Below, piece after piece: positions 52,210 through 60,756 of a stretch of 64,000 nucleotides of DNA. Each line of letters opens with the position of its first letter. Position 1 is the first letter of the stretch. The position numbers and the translations under genes are program-made. The notes beneath the pieces were generated by a model. The model was not told the DNA's origin. It did not search any database and was given only the letters and a program-made list of their open reading frames with translations. Source of the stretch: SABI01 sp028532915 (lineage in GTDB: Bacteria; Spirochaetota; Spirochaetia; Sphaerochaetales; Sphaerochaetaceae); the NCBI GenBank assembly GCA_963677225.1, contig OY781923.1, forward strand, positions 2,418,001 to 2,482,000. The letters are read 5' to 3'.

Positions 52210-53064
52210 TTATCCCTTCCTCGATTCGAAGACAGCAGAACCGCCTATGAAGTATTTGGAGAGAAACCCGAACAGGAGGAACATCGGAATGGAAGCGAGC
52301 AGCGCCACTGCCATCATCGCACCCTCGTCGGTCAGTTTCTCTTCTGCGAATTTCGAGATATAAAGAGGAATCGTCTTCATCTTCTCGGATTGAGTGACCA
52401 GAAGAGGCCACAACAGATTGTCCCATTGCCCTCTGAACGAAAGGATTCCCAGTGTGGCTATGACCGGAGCACAGTTCGGGAAAACGATCTTCCAGAAGAT
52501 CTTGAATTCACCCATCCCGTCGACACGTGCCGCATCCAGATACTCTGAGGGGAAGGTGGTGAGATACTGTCTCATCTGAAAGACACCGAAGGCACTCACA
52601 AGAAACGGAACTATGAGCCCCGCATAGGAATCCTGGAGTTTCAAAGTGGTAGCCACCATGTACAGCGGAATCATGATCGCCTCGAAGGGAATCATCATGG
52701 TTGCCATGATCATCATGAAGATGATATTTCTCCCTTTGAACTTGAATTTCGCGATTCCGTATCCCGTGATCGATGCGATCAGTATCGTTGTGACGGCCAC
52801 AGTCGATGATACGATCAGTGAGTTGGCAAGATTCCTCGCGAACATCCAGTTCCCGTCATTTCCTTTGATCGCCTTGACAAAGTTTTCCCAGTGAAGTGAT
52901 TCGGGAATCCATGAGAACGGCATCCTGAGGATCTGAGAACGGGTCATGAAGGCGCTGGTGAGCATGAAAAGAAGGGGTGTGACTGTGAATATGAGAACCA
53001 TAATCAGTATTGCCCATATCAGAAGTGTCACCCAGTTAAGCCGCTGTTTTTCTGTAACTATCAT
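52210..53064 (-). CDS. Carbohydrate ABC transporter permease (MalG/UgpE type)
   Basis: Start at 53064 with AGAGG upstream gives 284 residues and six helices. The EAA loop, which contacts the ATPase, reads EYLDAARVDGMGEFKIFWKIVFP. Typical CUT1 partner of the permease encoded just upstream (14 bp apart). It forms the membrane channel for an oligosaccharide or similar compound. No ATPase gene is in the operon, so a shared MsmX-type ATPase encoded elsewhere is likely. Confidence 0.92.
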   Translation of the reverse strand: MIVTEKQRLNWVTLLIWAILIMVLIFTVTPLLFMLTSAFMTRSQILRMPFSWIPESLHWENFVKAIKGNDGNWMFARNLANSLIVSSTVAVTTILIASITGYGIAKFKFKGRNIIFMMIMATMMIPFEAIMIPLYMVATTLKLQDSYAGLIVPFLVSAFGVFQMRQYLTTFPSEYLDAARVDGMGEFKIFWKIVFPNCAPVIATLGILSFRGQWDNLLWPLLVTQSEKMKTIPLYISKFAEEKLTDEGAMMAVALLASIPMFLLFGFLSKYFIGGSAVFESRKG

Positions 53065-53078
53065 TTCGTGTACCTCTT

Positions 53079-53990
53079 TTAATACTCGACTTCTTCGCTC
53101 TTGCTGAATCTGAACTGAAGCCAGGTGAAGATCAGCATGATGAGAAACAGGACGATCGACATCGCACTCGCCCTGCCGATTCGCTGATTCCTGATCCCTG
53201 TAGTATAGATATTCAGAGTGATAACGTTGATCGGAGCTCTCGGCGCTCCTCCCTGAACGAACAGATACTGGGTACTGAAGGTCTTGAGACACTGCAGCAT
53301 CGCCATTATCGACACCAGAACGACTGTCGGTTTCAGCAGCGGCAGTGTGATCCTCCAGAAAGACTGCCAGCGGGAAGCTCCGTCTATCGTGGCAGCTTCA
53401 TACATGGCAGGGGGGATCGATGCCAGTCCTGTGATGAAAAGGACCACGAAATAGCCGATGTATTTCCAGAAGTAGACGATCATCGTGGAAAGCTGGACCA
53501 TCGTTTTGTCCGCCAGCCACTTCTGGTCGACACCGCTTTGGAACGTAAGAAAATTGATAAGCTGATTACCAAGCCCCCGCGGATCGAAGATCAGCAGCCA
53601 GATCGTGGCGGCAACGACCGAGGAGATGACCGCAGGTGTATAGAACGCGATCTGGAAGAAACCTTTCATCTTCCTGCCCGGAAGCATCGATAGGAATGTC
53701 GCGATAAGCAAAGAGAAGATGACGATAGGGATGAAGGTTCCCAGAGTGAACACGAATGTAGCCCGTATGGAATTGAAGAAATCGGGAGAGGTGAAGATAT
53801 AGGTATAGTTCTCCAGTCGAATAAAATCAGGCGGAGCCAGCGATAGGACCCTCTTGTTGAAGAAACTCGTGAACAGAGCATTGATTATCGGATAAAAACT
53901 GAATACCGAGAAAAAGAGAATGGCGGGAACAGTGAAGGCAAATCCCCATCTTGCTTCCTTCTTTTCGATACCGATGTACTTGTATTTCAT
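53079..53990 (-). CDS. Carbohydrate ABC transporter permease (MalF/UgpA type)
   Basis: 303 residues, six helices, with the EAA loop AMYEAATIDGASRWQSFWRI and downstream TLPLLKPTVVLV. Pairs with the permease encoded by the next gene. The start at 53990 has GAGAGGAA upstream. A perfect stem-loop separates it from the binding-protein gene. Confidence 0.92.
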   Translation of the reverse strand: MKYKYIGIEKKEARWGFAFTVPAILFFSVFSFYPIINALFTSFFNKRVLSLAPPDFIRLENYTYIFTSPDFFNSIRATFVFTLGTFIPIVIFSLLIATFLSMLPGRKMKGFFQIAFYTPAVISSVVAATIWLLIFDPRGLGNQLINFLTFQSGVDQKWLADKTMVQLSTMIVYFWKYIGYFVVLFITGLASIPPAMYEAATIDGASRWQSFWRITLPLLKPTVVLVSIMAMLQCLKTFSTQYLFVQGGAPRAPINVITLNIYTTGIRNQRIGRASAMSIVLFLIMLIFTWLQFRFSKSEEVEY

Positions 53991-54014
53991 TGTTCCTCTC
54001 CCGTTGAATAATCA

Positions 54015-54042
54015 GAGACCGGATACTTTACCATCCGGTCTC
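54015..54042 (-). other. Intercistronic stem-loop between binding-protein and permease genes
   Basis: GAGACCGGAT and ATCCGGTCTC form a perfect 10-bp stem around eight bases (54015-54024 with 54033-54042). There is no T-run, so it probably shields the 3' end of the binding-protein message, as intergenic hairpins do in maltose-type operons. Confidence 0.65.
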
Positions 54043-54059
54043 ATCTGCGAATCAGGACT

Positions 54060-55355
54060 TCAGCGTTGTTCGTCCAGCAGCTCCTGAGCTGCTCTTTTCA
54101 AAGTCGCAAGAGCTTTTTCAGGGGTCTCTCCCGAAAGCATCACAGACTCTACAGCTGATCTGATGAGGGTCTGGAATTCACTGCTTGCTGCTCCATAATA
54201 GACGATATGACCTCTTTCGAAGTCCTCGGTAAACACCGATGAGAACGGCATATTCTTGTAGGTATCGCTGTTCAACAGAGCTTTTGTCGGCTGAATGATG
54301 TTGACTTCCTTCAGATATTCTTCTCCGTGAGAGAGCATGTAGGAGATGAACTCCCATGCCGCTTTCTGTTTGGCATCACTGCTTTGGGCGTTGACCATGT
54401 AATAGTGTCCGTAGTAGGAAGCAGCCACATCCTCAACTGCATTCTCGAATGTAGGGAAGGGAACGACCATCCAGTCATCGCTGTCGTAGAAATCGGGATT
54501 GTCGGCTTTGATCCTTCCTTCCTGGTATAAACCCGTATGGGCCATGGCAATATCATTGTTGTCCAGATTGAACAGTTTCCTTGCGTTCGTGTATGTCGGT
54601 GATCCGAGGTTCTTGCCGCTCGGTCCCCACATCTGCATGAAGGTCAAAAACTCGATCCAGGCCTCTTCGCCGACGATCGCTGTCGTTCCATCATCACTGA
54701 TGAGCTTTCCGCCCAGCTGTTCGACCATGGGAACCATGGCAACCAGATAGTAGGGATAACGGAAATCGAACCCTCTTCTTAAAAGGATGTCTCCGTCACG
54801 GATCACAAGTTTCTCTGAAACCTCAACCATCTCTTCCCAGGTTTTAGGATAATCGGTATCGGGATCCAGTCCTGCATCCCGGAATACTTTCTTGTTCAGG
54901 AAGATCGACCAGTTAGTCAGTTCAAGAGGAAGTCCGTAGATCTCACCCTCATAGGTCACAGGGTCGAGCATACCCTTCGCATAGGTGTCGACGAGTTCGG
55001 CTTTGGAACCGTATCCCGCGGCTTCGACATCGATGGGGGCAACCCGCTGATTGACGATATACTGGTATTCATCCTCGATTGAGAGGTTGAAGATATCGGG
55101 TCCCGAGTTCGCAGCAAAGGCTGTCTGGACCAGTTCGATCAGCTTCGTGGAAGCCTGTGTCGTCCGTTCGATTGTGATATTCGGATGAGAAGCTTCGAAT
55201 TCTGCAATATAGCGGTCTTCGATCTTTGTCCGGTTTGGGTCCTCGTGAGTCCAGAATTTCAATGTGATGGGACCTGTCTCCTCTTTCTCTCCGGTTGCGA
55301 ACAGAGGTGAGAAAAGCAGTGAGAGCACACACATGAGCAGCAGTAACTTTTTCAT
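54060..55355 (-). CDS. Sugar ABC transporter periplasmic binding protein
   Basis: ATG at 55355 with GGAGG upstream; 431 residues. Signal peptide about 1-20, ending at SPLFATGEKEE, without a clear lipobox cysteine. The mature part is a family 1 binding protein: LKFWTHEDPNRTKIEDRYIAEFEASHP is recognisable at the N-terminus (in two parts) and KTWEEMVEVSEKL in the first lobe. It binds an unknown carbohydrate in the periplasm for the two permeases that follow. Confidence 0.92.
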   Translation of the reverse strand: MKKLLLLMCVLSLLFSPLFATGEKEETGPITLKFWTHEDPNRTKIEDRYIAEFEASHPNITIERTTQASTKLIELVQTAFAANSGPDIFNLSIEDEYQYIVNQRVAPIDVEAAGYGSKAELVDTYAKGMLDPVTYEGEIYGLPLELTNWSIFLNKKVFRDAGLDPDTDYPKTWEEMVEVSEKLVIRDGDILLRRGFDFRYPYYLVAMVPMVEQLGGKLISDDGTTAIVGEEAWIEFLTFMQMWGPSGKNLGSPTYTNARKLFNLDNNDIAMAHTGLYQEGRIKADNPDFYDSDDWMVVPFPTFENAVEDVAASYYGHYYMVNAQSSDAKQKAAWEFISYMLSHGEEYLKEVNIIQPTKALLNSDTYKNMPFSSVFTEDFERGHIVYYGAASSEFQTLIRSAVESVMLSGETPEKALATLKRAAQELLDEQR

Positions 55356-55389
55356 TTTACTTCCTCCAAGTATTGTTTTTGATATGTTA

Positions 55390-55418
55390 ATTATCAGATA
55401 CAATGGAGAAGGAGACAA
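55390..55418 (-). promoter_or_regulatory. Promoter of the sugar ABC operon
   Basis: On the minus strand TTGTCT (55418-55413) and GATAAT (55395-55390) are 17 bp apart, 35 bp before the binding-protein start. The weak match suits an activator-dependent promoter, with YesN as candidate. Confidence 0.45.
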
Positions 55419-55462
55419 TGTAACAAATTTATCATTGTTGAAAGAGCTTTGCTAAAATCCTT

Positions 55463-55840
55463 TTACGTATCGAGGGTACGGCACCGGTGTAGATATTCGA
55501 TGAGCTTGCCGAGTGTCTGCTCACTGATGTCGTGTTCGATCCTGCATGCATCTTTGACAGCCACCTCGTAATCCACCTGCAGTACTTCATGAAGAAAGGT
55601 CGTAAGGTAGTCGAACCTTTCTATGATGTCAGCGGCAGCAGAGCGTCCCTTGTCAGTCAGCTCTATCGCCTTGTAGGACTGATGGATGATATAACCGTCT
55701 TTCTCGAGAACCTTCATCGCTCTGGAGGTGCTGGCCTTCGTCACGTTGAGATAGCGGGCAACTTCGGTCAGATGGACCTGCGGGTGCTTCTGTTGAAGAA
55801 GAAACACTGCTTTGAGATAGTTCTCTCCGGATTCCTGCAT
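55463..55840 (-). CDS. Short DtxR-family metal-dependent regulator
   Basis: 125 residues with AGGAGG upstream. Winged helix at 1-65 (HLTEVARYLNVTKASTSRAMKVLEKDGY split over two helices), then a dimerisation/metal domain to 115. The primary metal residues Cys99, Glu102 and His103 in DACRIEHDIS match DtxR and IdeR (iron type), and not MntR, which has Glu at the first place. The ancillary site residues and the C-terminal SH3-like domain are absent. It may sense iron or manganese; its targets are unknown, and it lies 39 bp downstream of the EIIC-like gene, possibly in one operon. Confidence 0.88.
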   Translation of the reverse strand: MQESGENYLKAVFLLQQKHPQVHLTEVARYLNVTKASTSRAMKVLEKDGYIIHQSYKAIELTDKGRSAAADIIERFDYLTTFLHEVLQVDYEVAVKDACRIEHDISEQTLGKLIEYLHRCRTLDT

Positions 55841-55879
55841 GACAGCCTCCTGATTACGAGAATAACATCTGCCGGAGGA

Positions 55880-56899
55880 CTATTCCAGCAGATAGTCACC
55901 ATTTCTTATCCACCCCCGTTTTCTCATCACTGTCGAGAAGATCAAAGAGAGTACACCAGGGAACAGAAAATGGAGAAGAAGGATCTTCCACCACGACTCG
56001 TTTCCCATGACGGCAAGTGTATTGATCTGTCCTACCAGACCGCTTGTTCCCATTCCGGCCCCGGCGGCATTGTTCTCCATCTGAAACAGTGTCGTAGCAA
56101 AAGGACCGAGAATCGCCGCGGTAAGTGTGGGAGGAATCCAGATCTTCCAGTTCTTAACGATATTCGGCATCTGTATCATAGAAGTTCCCAGTCCCTGACT
56201 GATGAGTCCGCCTACCCTGTTCTCCTTGTAGCCTGAGACGGCAAATCCTACCATCTGTGAGGCGCACCCCACTGTCGCGGCTCCTGCGGCCAGACCGCTG
56301 ATACCTAAGGATATGCAGATGGCTGCACTGCTGATGGGAAGAGTGAGAACCATACCTACGACTGCAGCTACCGCGATGCCCATAGGTATCGGATAAAGCA
56401 GAGTCAGCCGGTTGATGAAGGCACCGATGGCATTCATCATCGCGGAGACCACCGGTGAGAGAAACACTCCTGTGAACGCACCGACAGAAATGACCACTAT
56501 CGGGACCAGAAGGATGTCGACTTTGGTCTTTCCTGCGATCCTTCTGCCAACCTCCGCTCCAAGCAGTGATGCAAGCAGAGCTCCGACAGGCTCCCCGATG
56601 ACCACTTTAATAAGCATTCCGGCTTCGAAGACGAACGTACCGGCTCCGACGGCACCTGTGACCGCCGAGGCGAAGACTGCCAGAGGTGGTGCACCGACAG
56701 CCATCGCGACCCCGACGCCGATCGCAGGGCCCATAAGATACTGTGCTATCTGTCCGAACTGCATGATCAGTGATGAATCAATGTACAGTCCGATCTGTTT
56801 GATGATCAGACCTATGATCAGCGAAGCGAACAGCCCCTGAGCCATACCATTGAGGATTTTGACGATGTACGATGAAACTTTACCAGATTGTTGTTCCAT
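55880..56899 (-). CDS. EIIC-like membrane permease (PTS_EIIC_2 family)
   Basis: 339 residues with AAGGAG upstream and about eight to ten helices rich in Gly and Ala. GPAIGVGVAMAVGAPPLAVFASA, GVFLSPVVSAMMNAIGAFIN and SAAICISLGISGLAAGAATVG are family signatures of PF13303. These proteins resemble PTS sugar permeases but occur without EIIA/EIIB partners, as here, and their substrate and energy source are not established. The neighbours are an OadBG sodium pump and a DtxR regulator. Confidence 0.8.
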   Translation of the reverse strand: MEQQSGKVSSYIVKILNGMAQGLFASLIIGLIIKQIGLYIDSSLIMQFGQIAQYLMGPAIGVGVAMAVGAPPLAVFASAVTGAVGAGTFVFEAGMLIKVVIGEPVGALLASLLGAEVGRRIAGKTKVDILLVPIVVISVGAFTGVFLSPVVSAMMNAIGAFINRLTLLYPIPMGIAVAAVVGMVLTLPISSAAICISLGISGLAAGAATVGCASQMVGFAVSGYKENRVGGLISQGLGTSMIQMPNIVKNWKIWIPPTLTAAILGPFATTLFQMENNAAGAGMGTSGLVGQINTLAVMGNESWWKILLLHFLFPGVLSLIFSTVMRKRGWIRNGDYLLE

Positions 56900-57027
56900 A
56901 ATCCGAATCTCCTTATTGTCAGGATAATCTGGATGACTTCAACAACCTTAATCTGAGGTCAAACTAAGGAAGGCCTCCGTAATGTTAACGATGATAATCG
57001 CATAAAATCTGATAAATGTACAGAGTG

Positions 57028-57150
57028 TTACTTATTCTTGAAGATTTTGGGAAAAGCAAGCAGCAGAAGATAGATGACGAAGATCACGAGGAAAATCGCC
57101 CCCATACCCTGCCACATGAGAGTCAATGACTGTCTGACTGTATCTAACAT
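57028..57150 (-). CDS. OadG-like gamma subunit of a sodium-pumping decarboxylase (40 residues)
   Basis: A very small gene: ATG at 57150, AAGGAG nine bases upstream, stop at 57028-57030. The product begins MLDTVRQSLTLMWQGMG, has one membrane helix (about 17-33) and ends in a basic FPKIFKNK tail. This layout, an amphipathic start, MGxxF-V and one helix, is that of short OadG/MmdD-type subunits that bind the beta subunit and the carboxyltransferase. It starts 13 bases after the oadB stop, which strengthens the call. Confidence 0.75.
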   Translation of the reverse strand: MLDTVRQSLTLMWQGMGAIFLVIFVIYLLLLAFPKIFKNK

Positions 57151-57163
57151 ACTGTGTATCTCC

Positions 57164-58306
57164 TTATACTGCTAACATATGGGGGACAAGCCCGAGAATA
57201 ACTCCGCCTGCGACGACCGATCCGATCTGTCCGGCGACATTAGCTCCAACCGCATGCATCAGCAAGTGGTTCTGGCTGTCGGCTTCTACTCCCATCCTCT
57301 GAACGACTCTTGCCGACATCGGAAACGCCGATATCCCGGCTGCTCCGACCATCGGATTGATCTTCGTCTTCGAGAAAAGGTTGAGGAACTTTGCGAAAAG
57401 GACTCCTGCGATCGTATCGAAGATGAACGCGATGAGCCCCAGAACCATGATGAGCAGAGTCTCGGCTCTGACGAATTGTTCAGCTCTCATACTCGCCGCA
57501 ATCGTGATGCCCAGAAGAAGAGTGATCAGATTGGCAAGGACGTTCTGGGCTGTATCCGAGATGGATCCGAGAACACCTGATTCACGGATAAGATTTCCGA
57601 ACATGAGAAGCCCGACCAGAGAGACCGAAGCGGGAGCGACATATCCGGCCACCAGCGTCACAGCGATCGGAAAGATGATCCGGGTCATGCGCGAGACACT
57701 TTTGGGGGAATAGGCCATTCTGATCTTCCTTTCCTTTTTGGTCGTCACAAGTTTTATAGCAAACGGCTGGATGATCGGAACCAGAGCCATATATGAGTAG
57801 GCGGCGACCGCGATCGCCCCTACATATTCGCTCTTCAATATCTGTGAGACAAGGATCGATGTGGGCCCGTCAGCGGCTCCGATGATACCGATGGATGCTG
57901 CATCATGAAGAGGGAATCCGATCAGAGCAGCTATGGTGATCGTAGCGAATATCCCGAACTGTGCGGCCGCTCCGAACAATATCAGTTTCGGGTTGGATAG
58001 GAGCGGACCGAAATCTATCATCGCACCGATACCGATAAACAGCAGAAGAGGCATGGCTTCCGAAGCTTCGATACCCACCTCGAAAAGCCACTGGAGAATG
58101 CCCGAGACCTCCCCTATACCGGGAAGGACTGTATTCATTGCTCCCGAAAATGGAATGTTCACCAGTATCGCACCGAACCCCATGGGAAGAAGAAGAGCCG
58201 GCTCAAGCTTCTTTGCAATCGCCAGATAAATGAGAAGAGCTCCGATAATATACATCACAATGATCTGAAATGTAGTGGAATTAATTCCGGTTAGAAGAAA
58301 TGACAT
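57164..58306 (-). CDS. Sodium-pumping decarboxylase beta subunit (OadB/MmdB/GcdB family)
   Basis: 380 residues with AAGGAG upstream and about nine to eleven helices. Core signatures: LLFIGIGAMIDFGPLLSNP, HDAASIGIIGAADGPTSILVSQ (ion-translocating region), GNLIRESGV and GISAFPMSARVVQRMG-EA. It couples decarboxylation of a biotin-bound carboxyl group to sodium export. No alpha subunit or biotin carrier gene is in the window, so the substrate (oxaloacetate, methylmalonyl-CoA or glutaconyl-CoA) is unknown. Confidence 0.93.
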   Translation of the reverse strand: MSFLLTGINSTTFQIIVMYIIGALLIYLAIAKKLEPALLLPMGFGAILVNIPFSGAMNTVLPGIGEVSGILQWLFEVGIEASEAMPLLLFIGIGAMIDFGPLLSNPKLILFGAAAQFGIFATITIAALIGFPLHDAASIGIIGAADGPTSILVSQILKSEYVGAIAVAAYSYMALVPIIQPFAIKLVTTKKERKIRMAYSPKSVSRMTRIIFPIAVTLVAGYVAPASVSLVGLLMFGNLIRESGVLGSISDTAQNVLANLITLLLGITIAASMRAEQFVRAETLLIMVLGLIAFIFDTIAGVLFAKFLNLFSKTKINPMVGAAGISAFPMSARVVQRMGVEADSQNHLLMHAVGANVAGQIGSVVAGGVILGLVPHMLAV

Positions 58307-58374
58307 GCTGTTGTACCAACTCCTTTGGGGTTATTGCGTTCGATAAAGAATTAACAGAAAAAATACGTTTTTCA

Positions 58375-58409
58375 TTGAAAAGGGTCAACAGTGTGAATAA
58401 TTATTCACG
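58375..58409 (+). promoter_or_regulatory. ARG-box palindrome overlapping a promoter
   Basis: GTGAATAATTATTCAC at 58393-58408 is a perfect palindrome and matches the ARG box (TGAAT-wwww-ATTCA) bound by ArgR/AhrC. A promoter with TTGAAA at 58375-58380 and TAATTA at 58398-58403 (17 bp) would be covered by it. It lies about 105 bp before the amino-acid ABC binding-protein gene, and also upstream of the divergent oadB gene. Confidence 0.6.
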
Positions 58410-58513
58410 CTATATGCAAAAGGCTCTTTCAAAATATTTGAAAACATTTTATCATGCCATCAATATACATGAAATGGGTGTATCCCGTCAAATCTTATAA
58501 TAGAGGTAAGAAA

Positions 58514-59323
58514 ATGAAAAAATTGTTGTTAGTAGGTGTAATCGCTCTGTGCACTGTTACCATGCTCTTCAGTGCAGGTACTCAGGAATCTCAGGGAGAT
58601 CAGTCATTGCAGAAGGTCCTGGATAAAGGGGAATTCGTGCTCGGCCTTGATGATTCATTCCCTCCGATGGGATACCGCAACGAAGATAACGAGATCGTCG
58701 GTTTCGATATCGACCTTGCAAAAGAAGTGACAGACAGAATGGGTGTCGAACTTATTCTTCAGCCTATCGACTGGAATGCAAAAGAACAGGAACTCAACAC
58801 CGGCAATATCGATTGTATCTGGAACGGTTTCACCATCACCGAAGAGAGAAAGGAGATGATAAACTTCACAGAAGCCTATGTGAACAATGCCCAGGTCGCC
58901 GTTGTGAAATCTGACAGCCCCTACTATTCACTCTTTGACCTCGAGGGAAAGAAAGTCGGGATCCAGGCCGGTTCAAGCGCGGCCGAAGCCGTCTACTCCG
59001 ACGAAGAGTTCAGCTCTTCTCTCGATGAAGTGGTCGAAGTCAAAGATAATCTCACTGCACTGATGGATCTCGAGATCGGCGGTGTCGATGCGGTCGTTCT
59101 CGACCTTTTCGTAGCCAACGACAACATCCACAGAAGCGGTAAGGACTTCAGAATCATCGAAGAGACTCTGACGAACGAAGAGTACGGAGTAGGATTCAGA
59201 AAGAACGACAATGCTCTCAGAGACGAAGTGCAGAAGATCCTCGAAGAGATGGCTGCTGACGGAACGATGGCAGAGATCTCGACTGCATGGTTCGATGGTG
59301 ATATCACAGTCATAGGAAAATAA
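58514..59323 (+). CDS. Polar amino acid ABC transporter binding protein
   Basis: ATG at 58514 with GAGGTAAG upstream; 269 residues. Signal peptide about 1-20 ending FSAGTQES, then a family 3 binding protein: GEFVLGLDDSFPPMGYRNED, IVGFDIDLAKEVTDRMGV, WNGFTITEERKEMINFTEAY and LEGKKVGIQAGSSAAEAV. It binds an amino acid in the periplasm. An ARG box upstream suggests arginine or ornithine. The Asp in LGLDDSFPP and the acidic pocket fit a basic ligand, but that is inference. Confidence 0.92.
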   Translation: MKKLLLVGVIALCTVTMLFSAGTQESQGDQSLQKVLDKGEFVLGLDDSFPPMGYRNEDNEIVGFDIDLAKEVTDRMGVELILQPIDWNAKEQELNTGNIDCIWNGFTITEERKEMINFTEAYVNNAQVAVVKSDSPYYSLFDLEGKKVGIQAGSSAAEAVYSDEEFSSSLDEVVEVKDNLTALMDLEIGGVDAVVLDLFVANDNIHRSGKDFRIIEETLTNEEYGVGFRKNDNALRDEVQKILEEMAADGTMAEISTAWFDGDITVIGK

Positions 59324-59337
59324 GGATAGAACATACG

Positions 59338-59973
59338 ATGACCAAGATGATACTTTTGATGCTGGAGGCCACACTGGTCTCCCTGAAAATCTTTTTTCTC
59401 ACACTGTTATTCTCATTGCCTCTGGGACTTATCGTCGCCAAGGGAAAGATGAGCAGACATCTGGTCATACGTACTGTCGTAAATATCTATATCATGGTGA
59501 TGAGAGGGACACCTCTCATCCTCCAGCTCATATTTGTCTATTTCGCCCCGTATTATATATTCGGAGCTTCCAGCGGCAGGTTTACGGCGGTCATCATCGC
59601 ATATGTGATCAACTATGCGGCGTATTTCGCCGAAATCTACCGCGGAGGAATACAGAGTATCGATCCGGGGCAATATGAGGCATCTCATGTCCTGGGTTTT
59701 TCCAAACCGCATACATTCTTCACCATCGTGCTGCCTCAGGTCGTCAAGAGGATTCTTCCGGCCATGGGAAACGAAGTGATCACTTTGGTGAAAGATACTG
59801 CTCTGGCCCAGACGATCGGTGTGGCCGAACTTTTCAGAGTGGCGCAGAATGCCGCCGCGAGGGAGTTCTCCACAATGCCGATCTTCATCGCCGGAGTATT
59901 CTACTTCGTTATGAACGCCATCGTGAGCAGAAGTTTCGAGATGATCGAACGCAGACTGGATTATTATCATTAG
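59338..59973 (+). CDS. Amino acid ABC transporter permease (HisM/GlnP family)
   Basis: 211 residues, five helices, with the EAA-type loop GQYEASHVLGFSKPHTFFTIVLPQ and the typical YIMVMRGTPLILQLIFVYF segment. One permease gene suggests a homodimer. It lies between the binding-protein and ATPase genes with short gaps. Confidence 0.93.
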   Translation: MTKMILLMLEATLVSLKIFFLTLLFSLPLGLIVAKGKMSRHLVIRTVVNIYIMVMRGTPLILQLIFVYFAPYYIFGASSGRFTAVIIAYVINYAAYFAEIYRGGIQSIDPGQYEASHVLGFSKPHTFFTIVLPQVVKRILPAMGNEVITLVKDTALAQTIGVAELFRVAQNAAAREFSTMPIFIAGVFYFVMNAIVSRSFEMIERRLDYYH

Positions 59974-59991
59974 AGGATGGGTGTAGGAACT

Positions 59992-60756
59992 ATGTCGTTA
60001 ATCAGTGTTGAACAGGTAAAAAAATCGTTCTCGAATCTGGAAGTTCTCAAAGGGATCAGCTTCTCGCTGGATAAAGGAGAAGTTCTCTCCATCATAGGAC
60101 CTTCAGGCTCCGGAAAATCGACTCTGCTGCGCTGCATCACCAATCTCGAGACGATCGACAGCGGCACTATCACCATCTGCAGCAAGACTCTTGTCGATAC
60201 TCCTCAAAATTCTTCTCACCCTCAATACGCCAAGGCACAGACCCTTCAGGAGATCCGTCTCTCGGTCGGCCTGGTGTTCCAGAATTTCAATCTGTTCCCC
60301 CATTTTTCGGTATTGAGGAATATCTGCGAGGCTCAGATACATGTGCTTAAGAGAAACAAGAAGGAAGCGGTTGAGACTGCCATGAGACTGCTGGCGAAGA
60401 TGGGGCTGGAAGATAAGGCAGATGCCTATCCCTATCAGCTGTCGGGAGGACAGCAGCAGAGAGTATCAATCGCGAGAGCACTTGCTCTGGATCCCGAAGT
60501 CCTCTGTTTCGACGAACCTACCAGCGCACTGGATCCGGAACTCACCGGAGAGATTCTTGATGTGATCAAATCTCTGGCAAAAGAGCATATGACGATGCTT
60601 GTCGTCACCCACGAGATGGCCTTCGCACGCGACATCAGCGACCGTGTCATCTTCATGGACGAGGGGTTGATCGTAGAACAGGGAGATCCCCGTCAGGTCT
60701 TCTCTGAACCGAAGATGGAGCGTACCAGAAGATTCCTTCAACGCTTCAGCTCATAA
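59992..60756 (+). CDS. Amino acid ABC transporter ATPase (GlnQ/ArtP family)
   Basis: The ATG at 59992 gives 254 residues and the normal family N-terminus (SVEQVKKSFSNLEVLKGISF); an ATG at 59977 is possible. Walker A GPSGSGKST, Q-loop in GLVFQNFNLFPH, signature LSGGQQQRVSIARAL, Walker B VLCFDEPTSALDPE and the switch His in VVTHEM are complete. It powers uptake by the preceding permease. Its end overlaps by six bases the convergent amidohydrolase gene. Confidence 0.95.
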   Translation: MSLISVEQVKKSFSNLEVLKGISFSLDKGEVLSIIGPSGSGKSTLLRCITNLETIDSGTITICSKTLVDTPQNSSHPQYAKAQTLQEIRLSVGLVFQNFNLFPHFSVLRNICEAQIHVLKRNKKEAVETAMRLLAKMGLEDKADAYPYQLSGGQQQRVSIARALALDPEVLCFDEPTSALDPELTGEILDVIKSLAKEHMTMLVVTHEMAFARDISDRVIFMDEGLIVEQGDPRQVFSEPKMERTRRFLQRFSS

